A DNA stretch of 64,000 bases, taken from NCBI GenBank assembly GCA_905215335.1, contig CAJMPQ010000003.1:178363-242362 (forward strand), given 5' to 3'. This document shows, one piece after another, positions 8,811 to 17,567 of the stretch. The position numbers and the translations under genes were made by a program. Each line of letters begins with the position of its first letter. The stretch's first letter is position 1. Below the pieces are notes generated by a model, which saw only the letters and a list, made by a program, of their open reading frames with translations, had not been told where the DNA came from and did no database searches. The DNA comes from an uncultured bacterium (GTDB taxonomy: Bacteria > Cyanobacteriota > Vampirovibrionia > Gastranaerophilales > Gastranaerophilaceae).

Positions 8811-9694
8811 TAAATACCTACTCTCTTATTAATTTGATCAATCATATCTTTAAATACTTCCGATTTAAAATTTTGTTTATTCATTATATCATGGCATTTT
8901 TCAAATAGGCAAGAAAGTTTACATTTTGACTCTTCCAATCCATATAATGATACATAAGTTAATTTACCTTCAGCTTTATCCTTACCAAGAGTTTTGCCCA
9001 TCTCTTCAAACGTAGAAATTTCATCTAAAATATCATCAGCAATCTGGAATGCTAAGCCAAAAGTTTGAGCAAATTCTGTAACCCTTGCTAAAGTTTCATC
9101 ATCAGCACCTGCAATAATAGCACCAGTTCTCATTGATAATTTAAACAAATCAGATGTCTTATGAATATGCAAATATTCTAAAGTTTTTTCTTTATCAATT
9201 ATGTCTAATCTATTTTCAGATTCAATATCCACAACTTGCCCAGCAATAACGCCTCTTGCACCGGCAAATTGAAAATATTCGTTCAATACACGAATTAAAA
9301 CAGATGAAGATAAATTATTTGAAAATTTTGTAATAACCTGAGGTGCATAAGTTAATAGAGCATCACCGGCTAATACAGCAATAGCTTCACCAAACACTTT
9401 ATGATTAGTTAATTTACCACGTCTATAATCATCATTATCCATACACGGTAAATCATCATGAATTAAAGTTTGAGCATGTAACATTTCAATTGCACAAGCT
9501 GTAGGGATTGCATCTTCGATATCTCCACCCAGCATTCTGCAAGTTTCCAAACACATAACCGGACGTAATCTTTTGCCCGGAAGTGTTACTGTATATTTCA
9601 TTGATTTAAAAATACTTTCAGGATATTCAATCGGTATAAATTCATTTAATTTACTATTTATCAGCTCAATATAATCATTCATCTGCATGTTCAT
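8810..9694 (-). CDS. ispA: Polyprenyl (farnesyl/geranylgeranyl) diphosphate synthase
   Basis: A 294-residue short-chain trans-prenyl transferase, the usual length for farnesyl diphosphate synthase. The first aspartate-rich motif is LIHDDLPCMDNDDYRRG and the second is IADDILDE. The GKRLRP motif that binds isopentenyl diphosphate is also present. It condenses isopentenyl units in isoprenoid biosynthesis. The start at 9694 has AAGGA 5-6 nt upstream and overlaps rsgA by 20 nt. Product chain length cannot be read reliably. Confidence 0.93.
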   Translation of the reverse strand: MNMQMNDYIELINSKLNEFIPIEYPESIFKSMKYTVTLPGKRLRPVMCLETCRMLGGDIEDAIPTACAIEMLHAQTLIHDDLPCMDNDDYRRGKLTNHKVFGEAIAVLAGDALLTYAPQVITKFSNNLSSSVLIRVLNEYFQFAGARGVIAGQVVDIESENRLDIIDKEKTLEYLHIHKTSDLFKLSMRTGAIIAGADDETLARVTEFAQTFGLAFQIADDILDEISTFEEMGKTLGKDKAEGKLTYVSLYGLEESKCKLSCLFEKCHDIMNKQNFKSEVFKDMIDQINKRVGI

Positions 9695-10673
9695 CTATTT
9701 CCTTATAAATCATTTGTTTTCTTGTATTTCTTGAAGCTTGGCGCTTCTTTTCACTAATTTTCACATAAACTTTATTATCTTTAAATTTCTGAGATGTTTC
9801 AACTTTTCGTCCGTTATATTTTATTTTTTCTTTATACTCTATAGCTTCATTAACAAACTCAACATAACTTTCATAACGAGTTTCATCAATTTGTTCAATA
9901 TTTTTTAAGACTTCACAACCATCTTCATTAATATGCAGACAATCTCCATACTTACAATATTCTCGATATTGAAGCATCTCTTCAAAAAGCAAATCTACAT
10001 CCTGTGGCAATAAGAAATCAAATTTTACATTACTAAATCCTGGTGTATCAACAATACTTGATTTAGAATCTAATTTTATAATCTCACAATGTCTTGTTGT
10101 ATGAGTTCCCCTATTCAATTTCTCACTCACAGCTTTTGTTTTTAAATTTAGATTTGGATTAAGAGCGTTTATTAAACTAGATTTTCCAACACCAGAATTC
10201 CCACATAACGCACTTACCTTCCCTTCTAAGACTTTTCTAAACTCATCTATACCTTTCTTTTCTAAAGCTGAAGTAAAAAGAACTTTATAACCTAAAGGTT
10301 CATAAATAGAAATAATCTTATCTTGCGCTACAGAATCTAAACCTAAATCTTCTTTATTAAAACATAATATTACAGGTATCTTATAATATTTTGCCAAGGC
10401 AATATATCTATTTAATTGATGAAAATCCAAATCCGGATGCTTCACCGCAGATACAACAACAATTTGATCAACATTGGCAACAGCAGGCCTTTTAATAAAA
10501 GTTTTTCTTGGCAAAATTTTTGAAATCACACCATTATCAAACTCTACAAAATCACCCACTAAAATTTTTTCACGCTGCTTTTTCAACACCTCACGAATTT
10601 TACATTCACAAGAGCAATCGCCATATTGTACGTGATACAAATCTGAGTGAATTTTATAAATTTGACCTTCCAT
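9675..10673 (-). CDS. rsgA: Ribosome small-subunit-dependent GTPase A
   Basis: A circularly permuted GTPase that helps mature the 30S subunit. An N-terminal OB-fold (MEGQIYKIHSDLYHVQYG) is followed by the motif order NKEDL (G4), GNSGVGKSSLIN (G1) and DTPGF (G3), then a C-terminal zinc site CKYGDCLHINEDGCEV. The start is taken as ATG 10673 because the family begins at this point. A TTG at 10712 would add 13 atypical residues. It heads the rsgA-ispA-DUF212 operon and is divergent from the TIGR02757 gene. Confidence 0.93.
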   Translation of the reverse strand: MEGQIYKIHSDLYHVQYGDCSCECKIREVLKKQREKILVGDFVEFDNGVISKILPRKTFIKRPAVANVDQIVVVSAVKHPDLDFHQLNRYIALAKYYKIPVILCFNKEDLGLDSVAQDKIISIYEPLGYKVLFTSALEKKGIDEFRKVLEGKVSALCGNSGVGKSSLINALNPNLNLKTKAVSEKLNRGTHTTRHCEIIKLDSKSSIVDTPGFSNVKFDFLLPQDVDLLFEEMLQYREYCKYGDCLHINEDGCEVLKNIEQIDETRYESYVEFVNEAIEYKEKIKYNGRKVETSQKFKDNKVYVKISEKKRQASRNTRKQMIYKEIDEHADE

Positions 10674-10738
10674 AACAAGTTTTAGTTTACTAAAAATAGT
10701 AACTCTTTGCAAACTTTCTATTCTTTTCGTTTCAATTG

Positions 10739-10753
10739 TGCAATAATCTAATT
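10739..10753 (+). promoter_or_regulatory. Extended -10 promoter, leaderless start of the TIGR02757 gene
   Basis: TGC-AATAAT (AATAAT at 10742-10747) is followed by CTAATT and the ATG at 10754. The gap is 6 nt, leaving no room for a Shine-Dalgarno. The -35 region is weak. Confidence 0.5.
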
Positions 10754-11494
10754 ATGATAACTCAAATTGACTTTGACAATCTTGTTGAAAAATACGAAAC
10801 TCAAGATTTTATAAAAGACGATCCAATACAATTTCCACACAAGTTTTCAAACAAAAAAGATATTGAACTTGCAGGATTTATTGCATCACTATTAGCTTAC
10901 GGAAGCAGAGAACAATTTATAAAAAAATTAAATCAATTATTTGAAATTGCAAACCAAGAACCACTAAATTTTATTCAAAATTTCGATAGTAAAATTATTG
11001 GAGATTTCAATTATCGTTTTGGAAAACCTAATGACTTTATTGCAATTTTCGAAATTTTAAAAGAATTATATAACACTACAGAAGGACTTGAAGAATTATT
11101 CACATACGGAAAACAACAAGATAAAATATTCGAAACTGTTGTGGATTATTTTTACTCAAGAGCACCACAAAATGTTGGACAAGGATTTTATCATATGATA
11201 CCTAACCCACATAATGGAGGAGCAATGAAACGTATGTGTATGTATTTACGTTGGATGGTAAGAAAAGGACCTGTAGATTTAGGTGTTTGGAATTTCATCA
11301 CTCCAGCGGAACTATACATTCCATTGGATGTTCATGTTGGAAGAATTTCAAGACAATTAGGTTTATTAAACAGGAAAGCAAATGACTTTAAGTCTGTAAT
11401 AGAACTAACTAATAAATTAAAAGAATTTTGTCCGGAAGATCCTATTAAATATGATTTTGCCTTATTTGGTTATGGCGTTAACAATAAAAAATAA
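10754..11494 (+). CDS. TIGR02757 (DUF2400) family protein
   Basis: A 246-residue protein of the TIGR02757 family. Recognisable family features are the N-terminal DPIQFPHKF and ELAGFIASLLAYGSREQ, and the C-terminal NPHNGGAMKRMCMYLRWMVR, PLDVHVGRISRQLGLL and PIKYDFALFGYGV. Some relatives resemble helix-hairpin-helix DNA glycosylases, but no function is established. The start is placed at ATG 10754; the upstream in-frame TTG at 10736 lies before the -10 box and is not supported. The usual C-terminal cysteine motif is absent, as the protein ends at NNKK. Confidence 0.85.
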   Translation: MITQIDFDNLVEKYETQDFIKDDPIQFPHKFSNKKDIELAGFIASLLAYGSREQFIKKLNQLFEIANQEPLNFIQNFDSKIIGDFNYRFGKPNDFIAIFEILKELYNTTEGLEELFTYGKQQDKIFETVVDYFYSRAPQNVGQGFYHMIPNPHNGGAMKRMCMYLRWMVRKGPVDLGVWNFITPAELYIPLDVHVGRISRQLGLLNRKANDFKSVIELTNKLKEFCPEDPIKYDFALFGYGVNNKK

Positions 11495-11544
11495 CTTTAT
11501 AACTATACATAATATTTATCTATAAGCAATTGCTTTATTAGGAA

Positions 11545-11802
11545 GGTTCGGAAACGCAGTTTCTGATAACTCGTTCCATTCAGTCGCGTTTTCTCTTTCT
11601 TTGCTTCTTTTTCTTTCTCTTTCAATCGCAAGAAAGAGAAAGAAATGAAGTTAGATAAAACACGGTTTTATTTAAAATTATTATTATTATTTTTTTTGCA
11701 AAGATATTCCTTTTGTCCACTTTTTCTTTTTGATTGCGACGCAAAAAGAAAAACACGCGTGATCAAATGGTTCGAGTTATCAGGGAGTATGCTCCCCGAA
11801 CC
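11545..11802. repeat. MITE-like intergenic element with terminal inverted repeats (copy 1)
   Basis: A 258-bp non-coding element. Its left end reads GGTTCGG, a small hairpin (AAACGCAGTTT), then CTGATAACTCG. Its right end is the inverted counterpart: CGAGTTATCAG, a different small hairpin (GGAGTATGCTCC), then CCGAACC. The hairpin stems differ in sequence while their structure is kept. The interior has T/C-rich and A/G-rich arms that can pair (around 11610-11646 and 11721-11755). A 9-bp direct repeat TTTATTAGG flanks it (11534-11542 and 11817-11825), possibly a target duplication. A second copy begins at 63914. It fills most of the 450-bp gap between the TIGR02757 gene and the diguanylate cyclase. 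Confidence 0.75.
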
Positions 11803-11851
11803 CCTCTTTAGTTTCATTTATTAGGTTATAATAAATATTATGCAAAACAAA

Positions 11852-11880
11852 AGGCGGTAGTGATGTTACCGCCTATTAAC
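11852..11880 (-). terminator. Intrinsic terminator after the diguanylate cyclase
   Basis: An 8-bp GC-rich stem, AGGCGGTA (11852-11859) with TACCGCCT (11867-11874). Read on the minus strand it is followed by TTTTGTTTTG. Confidence 0.65.
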
Positions 11881-11944
11881 CAGATTTACACTATGTAAGT
11901 GTTCAGAAAGGATCTTTTTTATATTCTCTTTGAGAATATCTATC

Positions 11945-12817
11945 CTATTCTCCCAAATTCAAATGAGAGAATTGTACAATTTTGTTTTTACCACGCTTTT
12001 TAGCATTATATAAAGCGTGTTCCGCATAACGAATAATAGTATTTGCATCTTCTTCTGTATCAGGAATACAAGGGAATGTAGAAATTCCTCCTGAAATAGT
12101 AATTGGATGGCGTTCTTCTTCGCCTGCCGGAATAAATTCCATTTTTTCAATATCTTTTCTAAATCTTTCTGCAAATAAGAAAGCATTATCTTCTGAAGTA
12201 TTTGGAAGAACTACGATAAATTCTTCATCTCCATAACGAGTTAAAATATCTTCTTTTCTAATTAAACCTTTTAACTTGTCAGCAATAGATTTTAATAGAA
12301 CATCTCCCCATTCATATCCGTAAATATCATTAACAACTTTGAAGAAATCTAAGTCGAATAATAATACAGATAAAGCATTGCCATAACGTTTTGAACGAGA
12401 AATTTCTTGATCCATACGTTCTAACAAATATTTTCTGTTATGTAAACCTGTTAATTCATCAGTAGTAGAAAGAGTTCTTAATTTATCTCTCAATTCTCTG
12501 ATTTTTAACATATTTTTTACACGAATAACTAATTCCTGATTATCAACAGGAGTTTTTATATAATCAAAAGCAACAGCTCTAACTGTACAACCTTTGAAAG
12601 TTTCACCAATAAATAAAATTGGAACCTTAAATTTTGTAACCATTAAAACATCTTTTACATTCGGAACACTTTCAACAATTACAACACCTGGATTTAAAGT
12701 TTCATAATCTTTTAAATTTTCTGCACTTTCAAGTCTAACATTTGAATCTTCAATTGTAGAAATTGCTTCAGCTAAACTTGAAGAATTCTTATCTGTATAT
12801 ATTACAATATTTTTCAT
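11945..12817 (-). CDS. Diguanylate cyclase with degenerate receiver-like N-terminus
   Basis: A 290-residue protein. Residues 1-105 resemble a response-regulator receiver that has lost its phosphoacceptor (VVIVES, Glu49 at the usual Asp position; FDYIKTPVD keeps the K-P turn). The GGDEF domain begins near DELTGLHNRKYLL. Its signature reads RYGDEEF (GDEEF, residues 196-200) rather than GG(D/E)EF. An RxxD inhibitory site (Arg187-Asp190) is intact, five residues upstream. It probably makes cyclic di-GMP, but the second-Gly-to-Asp change makes activity uncertain. AGGA precedes the ATG. It is monocistronic. Confidence 0.88.
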   Translation of the reverse strand: MKNIVIYTDKNSSSLAEAISTIEDSNVRLESAENLKDYETLNPGVVIVESVPNVKDVLMVTKFKVPILFIGETFKGCTVRAVAFDYIKTPVDNQELVIRVKNMLKIRELRDKLRTLSTTDELTGLHNRKYLLERMDQEISRSKRYGNALSVLLFDLDFFKVVNDIYGYEWGDVLLKSIADKLKGLIRKEDILTRYGDEEFIVVLPNTSEDNAFLFAERFRKDIEKMEFIPAGEEERHPITISGGISTFPCIPDTEEDANTIIRYAEHALYNAKKRGKNKIVQFSHLNLGE

Positions 12818-12979
12818 AGCCTATCCTTTCCCTAACAAGTTAACATATTGTTTAAAAACTAGCAAAAATGTTACGTTTGTTAATATTTCAAAAACAAAAA
12901 CAATCAACCAAAAAGAGGGGTAGTTTTTATTTTTAGAATGGTAAAATTGTTATGATTAGCAAAATACAAGGAATATTTA

Positions 12980-14851
12980 ATGAATTTTGAAGATATAAAT
13001 AACAAAGAAAGAGATTATTTTAAACAAGATTTTTCTGATATGAATGAGTTACTACACAGAATCAGAAAATCCTTTTCCAGAAATCAAAAAATAGATATTT
13101 CAGATTTAGATACGACAAAATTTATTAACTATAATCCGGAAATAAGTTTTACATACATCACATTATTCCAAGACGGCCAAAAGCCAATTCGTTGGGGTTC
13201 TTGCAGAAAAACCCTCGAAGATGCAATAAACCGAGATATTGAAAAAATAAGAGAAAATAAAAACTACTCAAACTTTGATATCCGTGAACCTGAAAAATGT
13301 AGAATTATGTTGGAATGTATAACCGAACAAACTCCAATCAAATTCAATGAATTAAACATCACAAAATTTGACAATAGGCGTTTTGAACCTGGAATCACTG
13401 GTCTTAAACTCATATTAGAGAAAACACCATATATTTATATGCCAACAGACGCTTGGACCCAAAGTCAACTCGATTTGAAGTCTATACTTAATACAATTTT
13501 AAGAAAAACTCCAATAAAAAATTTAACAAATAAAATTTCCGAACGTATTGAAATCCTAAGAAAAACACCACATGAGTTATTTCTTACAAAGAGTAAAGCT
13601 TTTATAACATATAAAAATAAATCATTACCATTATATAGAGGGAATATTTTATATGAATATTCTGCCGAAGAAATAAAAGAACAAGCTCTAAAAGGAGCAG
13701 AATGGAACTTAAATAATATGCACGAAGATGGTAGATACTTATACTACTACGACTGCAAAGATGATAATTTTAAAGATCACGAACATCCTAATGCTCCTGA
13801 AGACAATCTTTATTATAATGATTTGAGACATTGTGGAGGAATTATAACTTCAATAAGAGCATTCCAACTAACAAGAGATTTCAAATTTCTTACTAATGCT
13901 AAAAGTGCAATTGACTTTATTACAACAATTACTAAAGAACATATAGTTGATAATGAACAGGCCGCCTACGTTTTTTACAATAAAAAAGCTAAACTTGGCG
14001 GAACTGGAATGATTCTTATTGCAATGATGAAATATCGTCAAGAAACAGATGACAAATCCTACGATGAATATATCAAAAAATATACAAGACACCTTCTTTC
14101 TAGAATTTATAAAACTGGAGAATTTTTAGGATATTTCATTAATCCAAATGTTCAAAATGGGAATGAACTTATAGATATGACCGACGAAGAAAGACGAGAG
14201 ACTTTCTCTTTCTATTATCCTGGTGAAGCTCTTTTAGGTCTTGCATTATTCGCCAATCATTTTAATGATGATGAAGATTTAAGACAAAAAGTATTAGAAA
14301 AAAGTAAATTAGCCCTAGATTGGATTGTAAACGAAAGACCTAAAATATATTCTGATTTATTTACCGCACTACCTTCTGATAGCTGGCTTATGCAAGCAAT
14401 AGAAGAATGGGCAAAAAATCCTGAATTTGCAAAAGAAGATTACATAAATTTTGTTTTTAAAGATGCAGATACAATGATAGAAAAGAGTTATAAAAAAGAT
14501 GATTCTCCATATTTAGATTACGAAGGAGCATTTTATTATAACTATGGAGACCATTTTTATCCTGACGGAGCACGTTCAGAAGGATTAATTGCAGCTTATT
14601 ACCTAGCAAAACAATTAAATAAAAAAGAACTTGAAGAAAAATATCTTCATGCCTGCCGAAAAGCTGCTCAATCTCAAATGTTACTATTTAATAGTGAAAT
14701 AAATAACTATGCCCATTTAAATCAAAACAAATCTAAAAATTCAATCAGATTTAAAGCAACTCGTCAATGGGTAAGAGTAGATTCAATCCAACACGTTGCC
14801 TGTTTCTTTTTAAGATTATATTTTGCAGAAAATAATATCCAAGTATTATAG
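12980..14851 (+). CDS. AMMECR1-like domain joined to an alpha/alpha-toroid (six-hairpin glycosidase-like) domain
   Basis: A 623-residue protein with no signal peptide. Residues ~55-180 resemble AMMECR1: FTYITLFQDGQKP, LEDAINRDIEKIRENK, and GITGLKLILEKTPYIYMPTDAW. The typical RGCxG motif is replaced by IRWGS. Residues ~230-620 have the repeated helical hairpins of a six-hairpin/toroid fold: HCGGIITSIRAFQLTRD, GGTGMILIAMMKY, YPGEALLGLALFANHF and DGARSEGLIAAYYLAKQL. Possible active-site acids cannot be assigned. An AAGGA site lies upstream of the ATG. The substrate is unknown; a carbohydrate or lipid-linked glycan is only a guess. Both domain assignments are by eye. Confidence 0.6.
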   Translation: MNFEDINNKERDYFKQDFSDMNELLHRIRKSFSRNQKIDISDLDTTKFINYNPEISFTYITLFQDGQKPIRWGSCRKTLEDAINRDIEKIRENKNYSNFDIREPEKCRIMLECITEQTPIKFNELNITKFDNRRFEPGITGLKLILEKTPYIYMPTDAWTQSQLDLKSILNTILRKTPIKNLTNKISERIEILRKTPHELFLTKSKAFITYKNKSLPLYRGNILYEYSAEEIKEQALKGAEWNLNNMHEDGRYLYYYDCKDDNFKDHEHPNAPEDNLYYNDLRHCGGIITSIRAFQLTRDFKFLTNAKSAIDFITTITKEHIVDNEQAAYVFYNKKAKLGGTGMILIAMMKYRQETDDKSYDEYIKKYTRHLLSRIYKTGEFLGYFINPNVQNGNELIDMTDEERRETFSFYYPGEALLGLALFANHFNDDEDLRQKVLEKSKLALDWIVNERPKIYSDLFTALPSDSWLMQAIEEWAKNPEFAKEDYINFVFKDADTMIEKSYKKDDSPYLDYEGAFYYNYGDHFYPDGARSEGLIAAYYLAKQLNKKELEEKYLHACRKAAQSQMLLFNSEINNYAHLNQNKSKNSIRFKATRQWVRVDSIQHVACFFLRLYFAENNIQVL

Positions 14852-14961
14852 ATTTATGTTACAAAAACTTAACATATATTCTTAAAACCTAAAGTTTCCT
14901 ATTCAATATGCCGAAGATAATATCAAAGATACGAAAATTATTGAAAGGAAATTCGATAGCA

Positions 14962-16437
14962 ATGGGTATTGCATCTTCACAAGGCAGATTATTAATGATG
15001 ACAGCAAGATTGTCAAACAATGAATTTTCGCAACAATCAATTGCGAATTCAAAACAACGTCTTGCTGACAGAACAGATCAAATAAATTCTGTATACTTAG
15101 ATGCTTTAAACAAAACTCAGTATCGAGTTTTAACTGGTTATAACGGAACAGAAGCAAGTTATGTTGATCTTACATACAACAGTATAACTAGCTGTAACGC
15201 TGTTGCTAATGGAAAACAATATATCGTAAAAAATAATCAAGGCAAAATTTTAGTAAGTCAAGAAATTGCAAATGCATATCAAAAAAATAATGGCGATTTT
15301 AACAGATTTCTTAGAGATTTAGGCCCTGGCTATACTCAAGCTAACATTGACGTTTCAAAACAAAAAGAATCAGAAGAAGCTATTCACAATGCTTGGGATA
15401 AATACTTAACTTCAGTTGGTAAAAGTATAAATGATATGGATAGCCAACACATCTTAGGATTTGGTTACAAATCATTTAGCGATGAACCATTTGATGGTTA
15501 TGTAACATATAACTCAGCATATGCAGCTACTGCTGATGGCAAAGAAACTCTTAATTTATTCAAAGACAGTGCTGGTTACTACACAAACAGATACACTGTA
15601 GTAGCTAGAGAATATACTGATGAAAATGGTGAACAACAAACAGGTGTATTCTATCAAACAAAAGCTCAAGAAGGTACAGATGAATATACTCAATTATTCG
15701 ATGTAACTTACAATACAGCAGATGGAACATTTAAATATATAAACGAAGCTGGCGAAGAAGCTACAACTGATGTTCTATATGCTAGCGAAGGCCCTGGCGG
15801 AACTGCTATTGTTAGTGAAGACCCAAAAAGTTACTTAACAATAGTTGATCCAAGCAATAATACTTATCGTTCTGAAAGCGGCGTAATCTATACTGTTACA
15901 GATTCACCTAAAGCTTTAAATTACGAAGGTACAACAAAAGAACAAAGAGAACTTTATGATTATGCTGTAGCTTTAACAGAAGCTTACTATAATAATCAAA
16001 ATTCTCATACTACAGAAAATTTAAAATACGATGCAGAATTAATCAATTATTACAAAAATATCTTTAATGAAATGAGTTCTTGTGGATATACTACAATTGA
16101 CAACGAAACAGATTTCAAAGATACAAATTGGTTAATTAACAAATTAAAATCTGGTGAATATATTTTATATGGATATTCTACATCTGAAAAAGGTTTCATC
16201 AGCACTACAATCGACGATGATGAATCTATTACAGAAAAAGAAGACAAATCAGCAATTGCAATAGCTGAACAAGAATATAACCAAAGCATTGATAAAATAG
16301 AAAACCAAGAAAAACAATTCGATATGCAATTAAATAAACTTGAAGCAGAACATAGCGCTCTACAAACTGAATATGATTCTGTAAGTAAAGTAATTAGTAA
16401 AAACATCGAAAAATCTTATAACACATTTAACGCATAA
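14962..16437 (+). CDS. Lineage-type protein with terminal coiled coils; possible export substrate
   Basis: I do not recognise a named family. From ATG 14962 it has 491 residues, beginning MGIASSQGRLLMMTARLSNN. The N-terminal ~60 residues and the C-terminal ~60 (AEQEYNQSIDKIENQEKQ, ALQTEYDSVSKVISKN) are predicted helices with heptad spacing. They enclose a large Tyr/Thr/Asn-rich central region. That layout recalls flagellin and hook-type or other secreted filament proteins, but no such family is claimed. An alternative ATG at 14908 adds 18 basic residues and has no ribosome site; the chosen start has AAAGGA about 13 nt upstream. It is followed by a terminator and two glycine-zipper genes. Confidence 0.65.
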   Translation: MGIASSQGRLLMMTARLSNNEFSQQSIANSKQRLADRTDQINSVYLDALNKTQYRVLTGYNGTEASYVDLTYNSITSCNAVANGKQYIVKNNQGKILVSQEIANAYQKNNGDFNRFLRDLGPGYTQANIDVSKQKESEEAIHNAWDKYLTSVGKSINDMDSQHILGFGYKSFSDEPFDGYVTYNSAYAATADGKETLNLFKDSAGYYTNRYTVVAREYTDENGEQQTGVFYQTKAQEGTDEYTQLFDVTYNTADGTFKYINEAGEEATTDVLYASEGPGGTAIVSEDPKSYLTIVDPSNNTYRSESGVIYTVTDSPKALNYEGTTKEQRELYDYAVALTEAYYNNQNSHTTENLKYDAELINYYKNIFNEMSSCGYTTIDNETDFKDTNWLINKLKSGEYILYGYSTSEKGFISTTIDDDESITEKEDKSAIAIAEQEYNQSIDKIENQEKQFDMQLNKLEAEHSALQTEYDSVSKVISKNIEKSYNTFNA

Positions 16438-16489
16438 TATTTATTCATTTTATATTTCCCCTACACATTTAATTTTCGTAACTTTTCCC

Positions 16490-16523
16490 TACCACTTGAT
16501 TAACTTCTAAGTGGTATTTTTTT
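16490..16523 (+). terminator. Intrinsic terminator
   Basis: TACCACTT (16490-16497) pairs with AAGTGGTA (16509-16516), followed by seven T residues. It closes the preceding coiled-coil gene. Confidence 0.8.
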
Positions 16524-16616
16524 ATTACAAATCTTAACAATCATGCAATTTTGAAACTACAAAATTGTTTATATAAATGTAGGTTATAAATTTATATGTG
16601 TAAAAGGTGGTAAGTT

Positions 16617-17414
16617 ATGGGTTTAGTATCAATGATACCTAAAACAAGGGTGTTTAATTATGCAAAAAGAATTGCAAATGTTACACCTGAAATGATGTTA
16701 GGAACAGGTAGTGATTTAATCGGAGAAGCTGCAAGAAATACAAAAGGTTCTCTTTATACAAAAGCTAAAGCTGGCTTTTTAGCTTTAGAAGAGGATTTGA
16801 AACTTAAGAAAAAAACTGAAGGTGGCTTTTTCAAAAGATTATTTAACAATTTAAAATCAACACCTAAAGATATAAGTACAGCAACAAAAGAAGGTTACAA
16901 TGCAGCTAAAGCTGCTGGAAAAAATAAAATTTGGGGTGGCATAAAAGGTTTAAAAAATGGAATTGTCAAAAAAATGCCATTCATTGGAGCAATTCTTACT
17001 ATAGCATTCGAACTACCTAATATTTGGACAGCAACAAAAGAACAAGGTATCGGTCAAGGATTAAAAGAAGTAGGAAAAGCTGGAAGTAGATTAGCTGGTG
17101 GTGCAATTGGTGCCGCTATAGGTTCTGCAATTTGCCCAGGTATCGGTAGTCTTATCGGTTGGATAGCAGGTGATTGGCTTACAAGCAAAGTTGTTGGTAA
17201 ATCTTACACAGAACAAAAAATGGATGCAGAACTACAAGCACAAGAATTAGCTCAACAACAAGCTCAACAAACTCAACAAACAGCATTCACAGGAAATCCA
17301 TACGAAACAGAAATGACAAACCCAATGTACGGATATGGCTATAACGATATGTCAGGCAATCCATACGCAGATGACATCATGATGCAACAATTAAACTTTA
17401 ACACATTAGCTTAA
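16617..17414 (+). CDS. Glycine-zipper hydrophobic protein with Asn/Pro/Tyr/Met-rich tail
   Basis: A 265-residue protein of unknown function. A basic, Ala/Lys-rich N-terminal half leads to a hydrophobic helix (MPFIGAILTIAFELPNIW). A Gly/Ala zipper follows (AGGAIGAAIGSAICPGIG, GSLIGWIAGDWLTSKVVG). Next come a Gln-rich stretch and a C-terminal tail with NPY, NPMYGYGY and GNPYADD. No signal peptide is seen. AGGTGG precedes the ATG. It shares the zipper-plus-tail plan with the next gene, so the two look paralogous. Membrane insertion or pore formation is a structural inference only. Confidence 0.7.
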   Translation: MGLVSMIPKTRVFNYAKRIANVTPEMMLGTGSDLIGEAARNTKGSLYTKAKAGFLALEEDLKLKKKTEGGFFKRLFNNLKSTPKDISTATKEGYNAAKAAGKNKIWGGIKGLKNGIVKKMPFIGAILTIAFELPNIWTATKEQGIGQGLKEVGKAGSRLAGGAIGAAIGSAICPGIGSLIGWIAGDWLTSKVVGKSYTEQKMDAELQAQELAQQQAQQTQQTAFTGNPYETEMTNPMYGYGYNDMSGNPYADDIMMQQLNFNTLA

Positions 17415-17436
17415 CTTACAAAGTTATAAACCAACT

Positions 17437-17472
17437 ATAGCTATTCTGAAAACAATTCAGAATAGCTATTTG
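17437..17472 (+). terminator. Intrinsic terminator
   Basis: A perfect 13-bp stem, ATAGCTATTCTGA (17437-17449) with 17457-17469, and a 7-nt loop. It is followed by only a short T-rich stretch (TTGTT). Confidence 0.65.
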
Positions 17473-17567
17473 TTATCGTTACAATTGTTAACATTTGTAG
17501 AGTTTAAAGCAGTTTTTTATAAAAAAAAAACTTAAATAATATATAGGGGATATATAAAGGGGAAAAA

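Noticed and set aside
11945..12817. Response regulator annotation for the N-terminal domain
   Set aside because: The receiver-like region lacks the phosphoacceptor aspartate.
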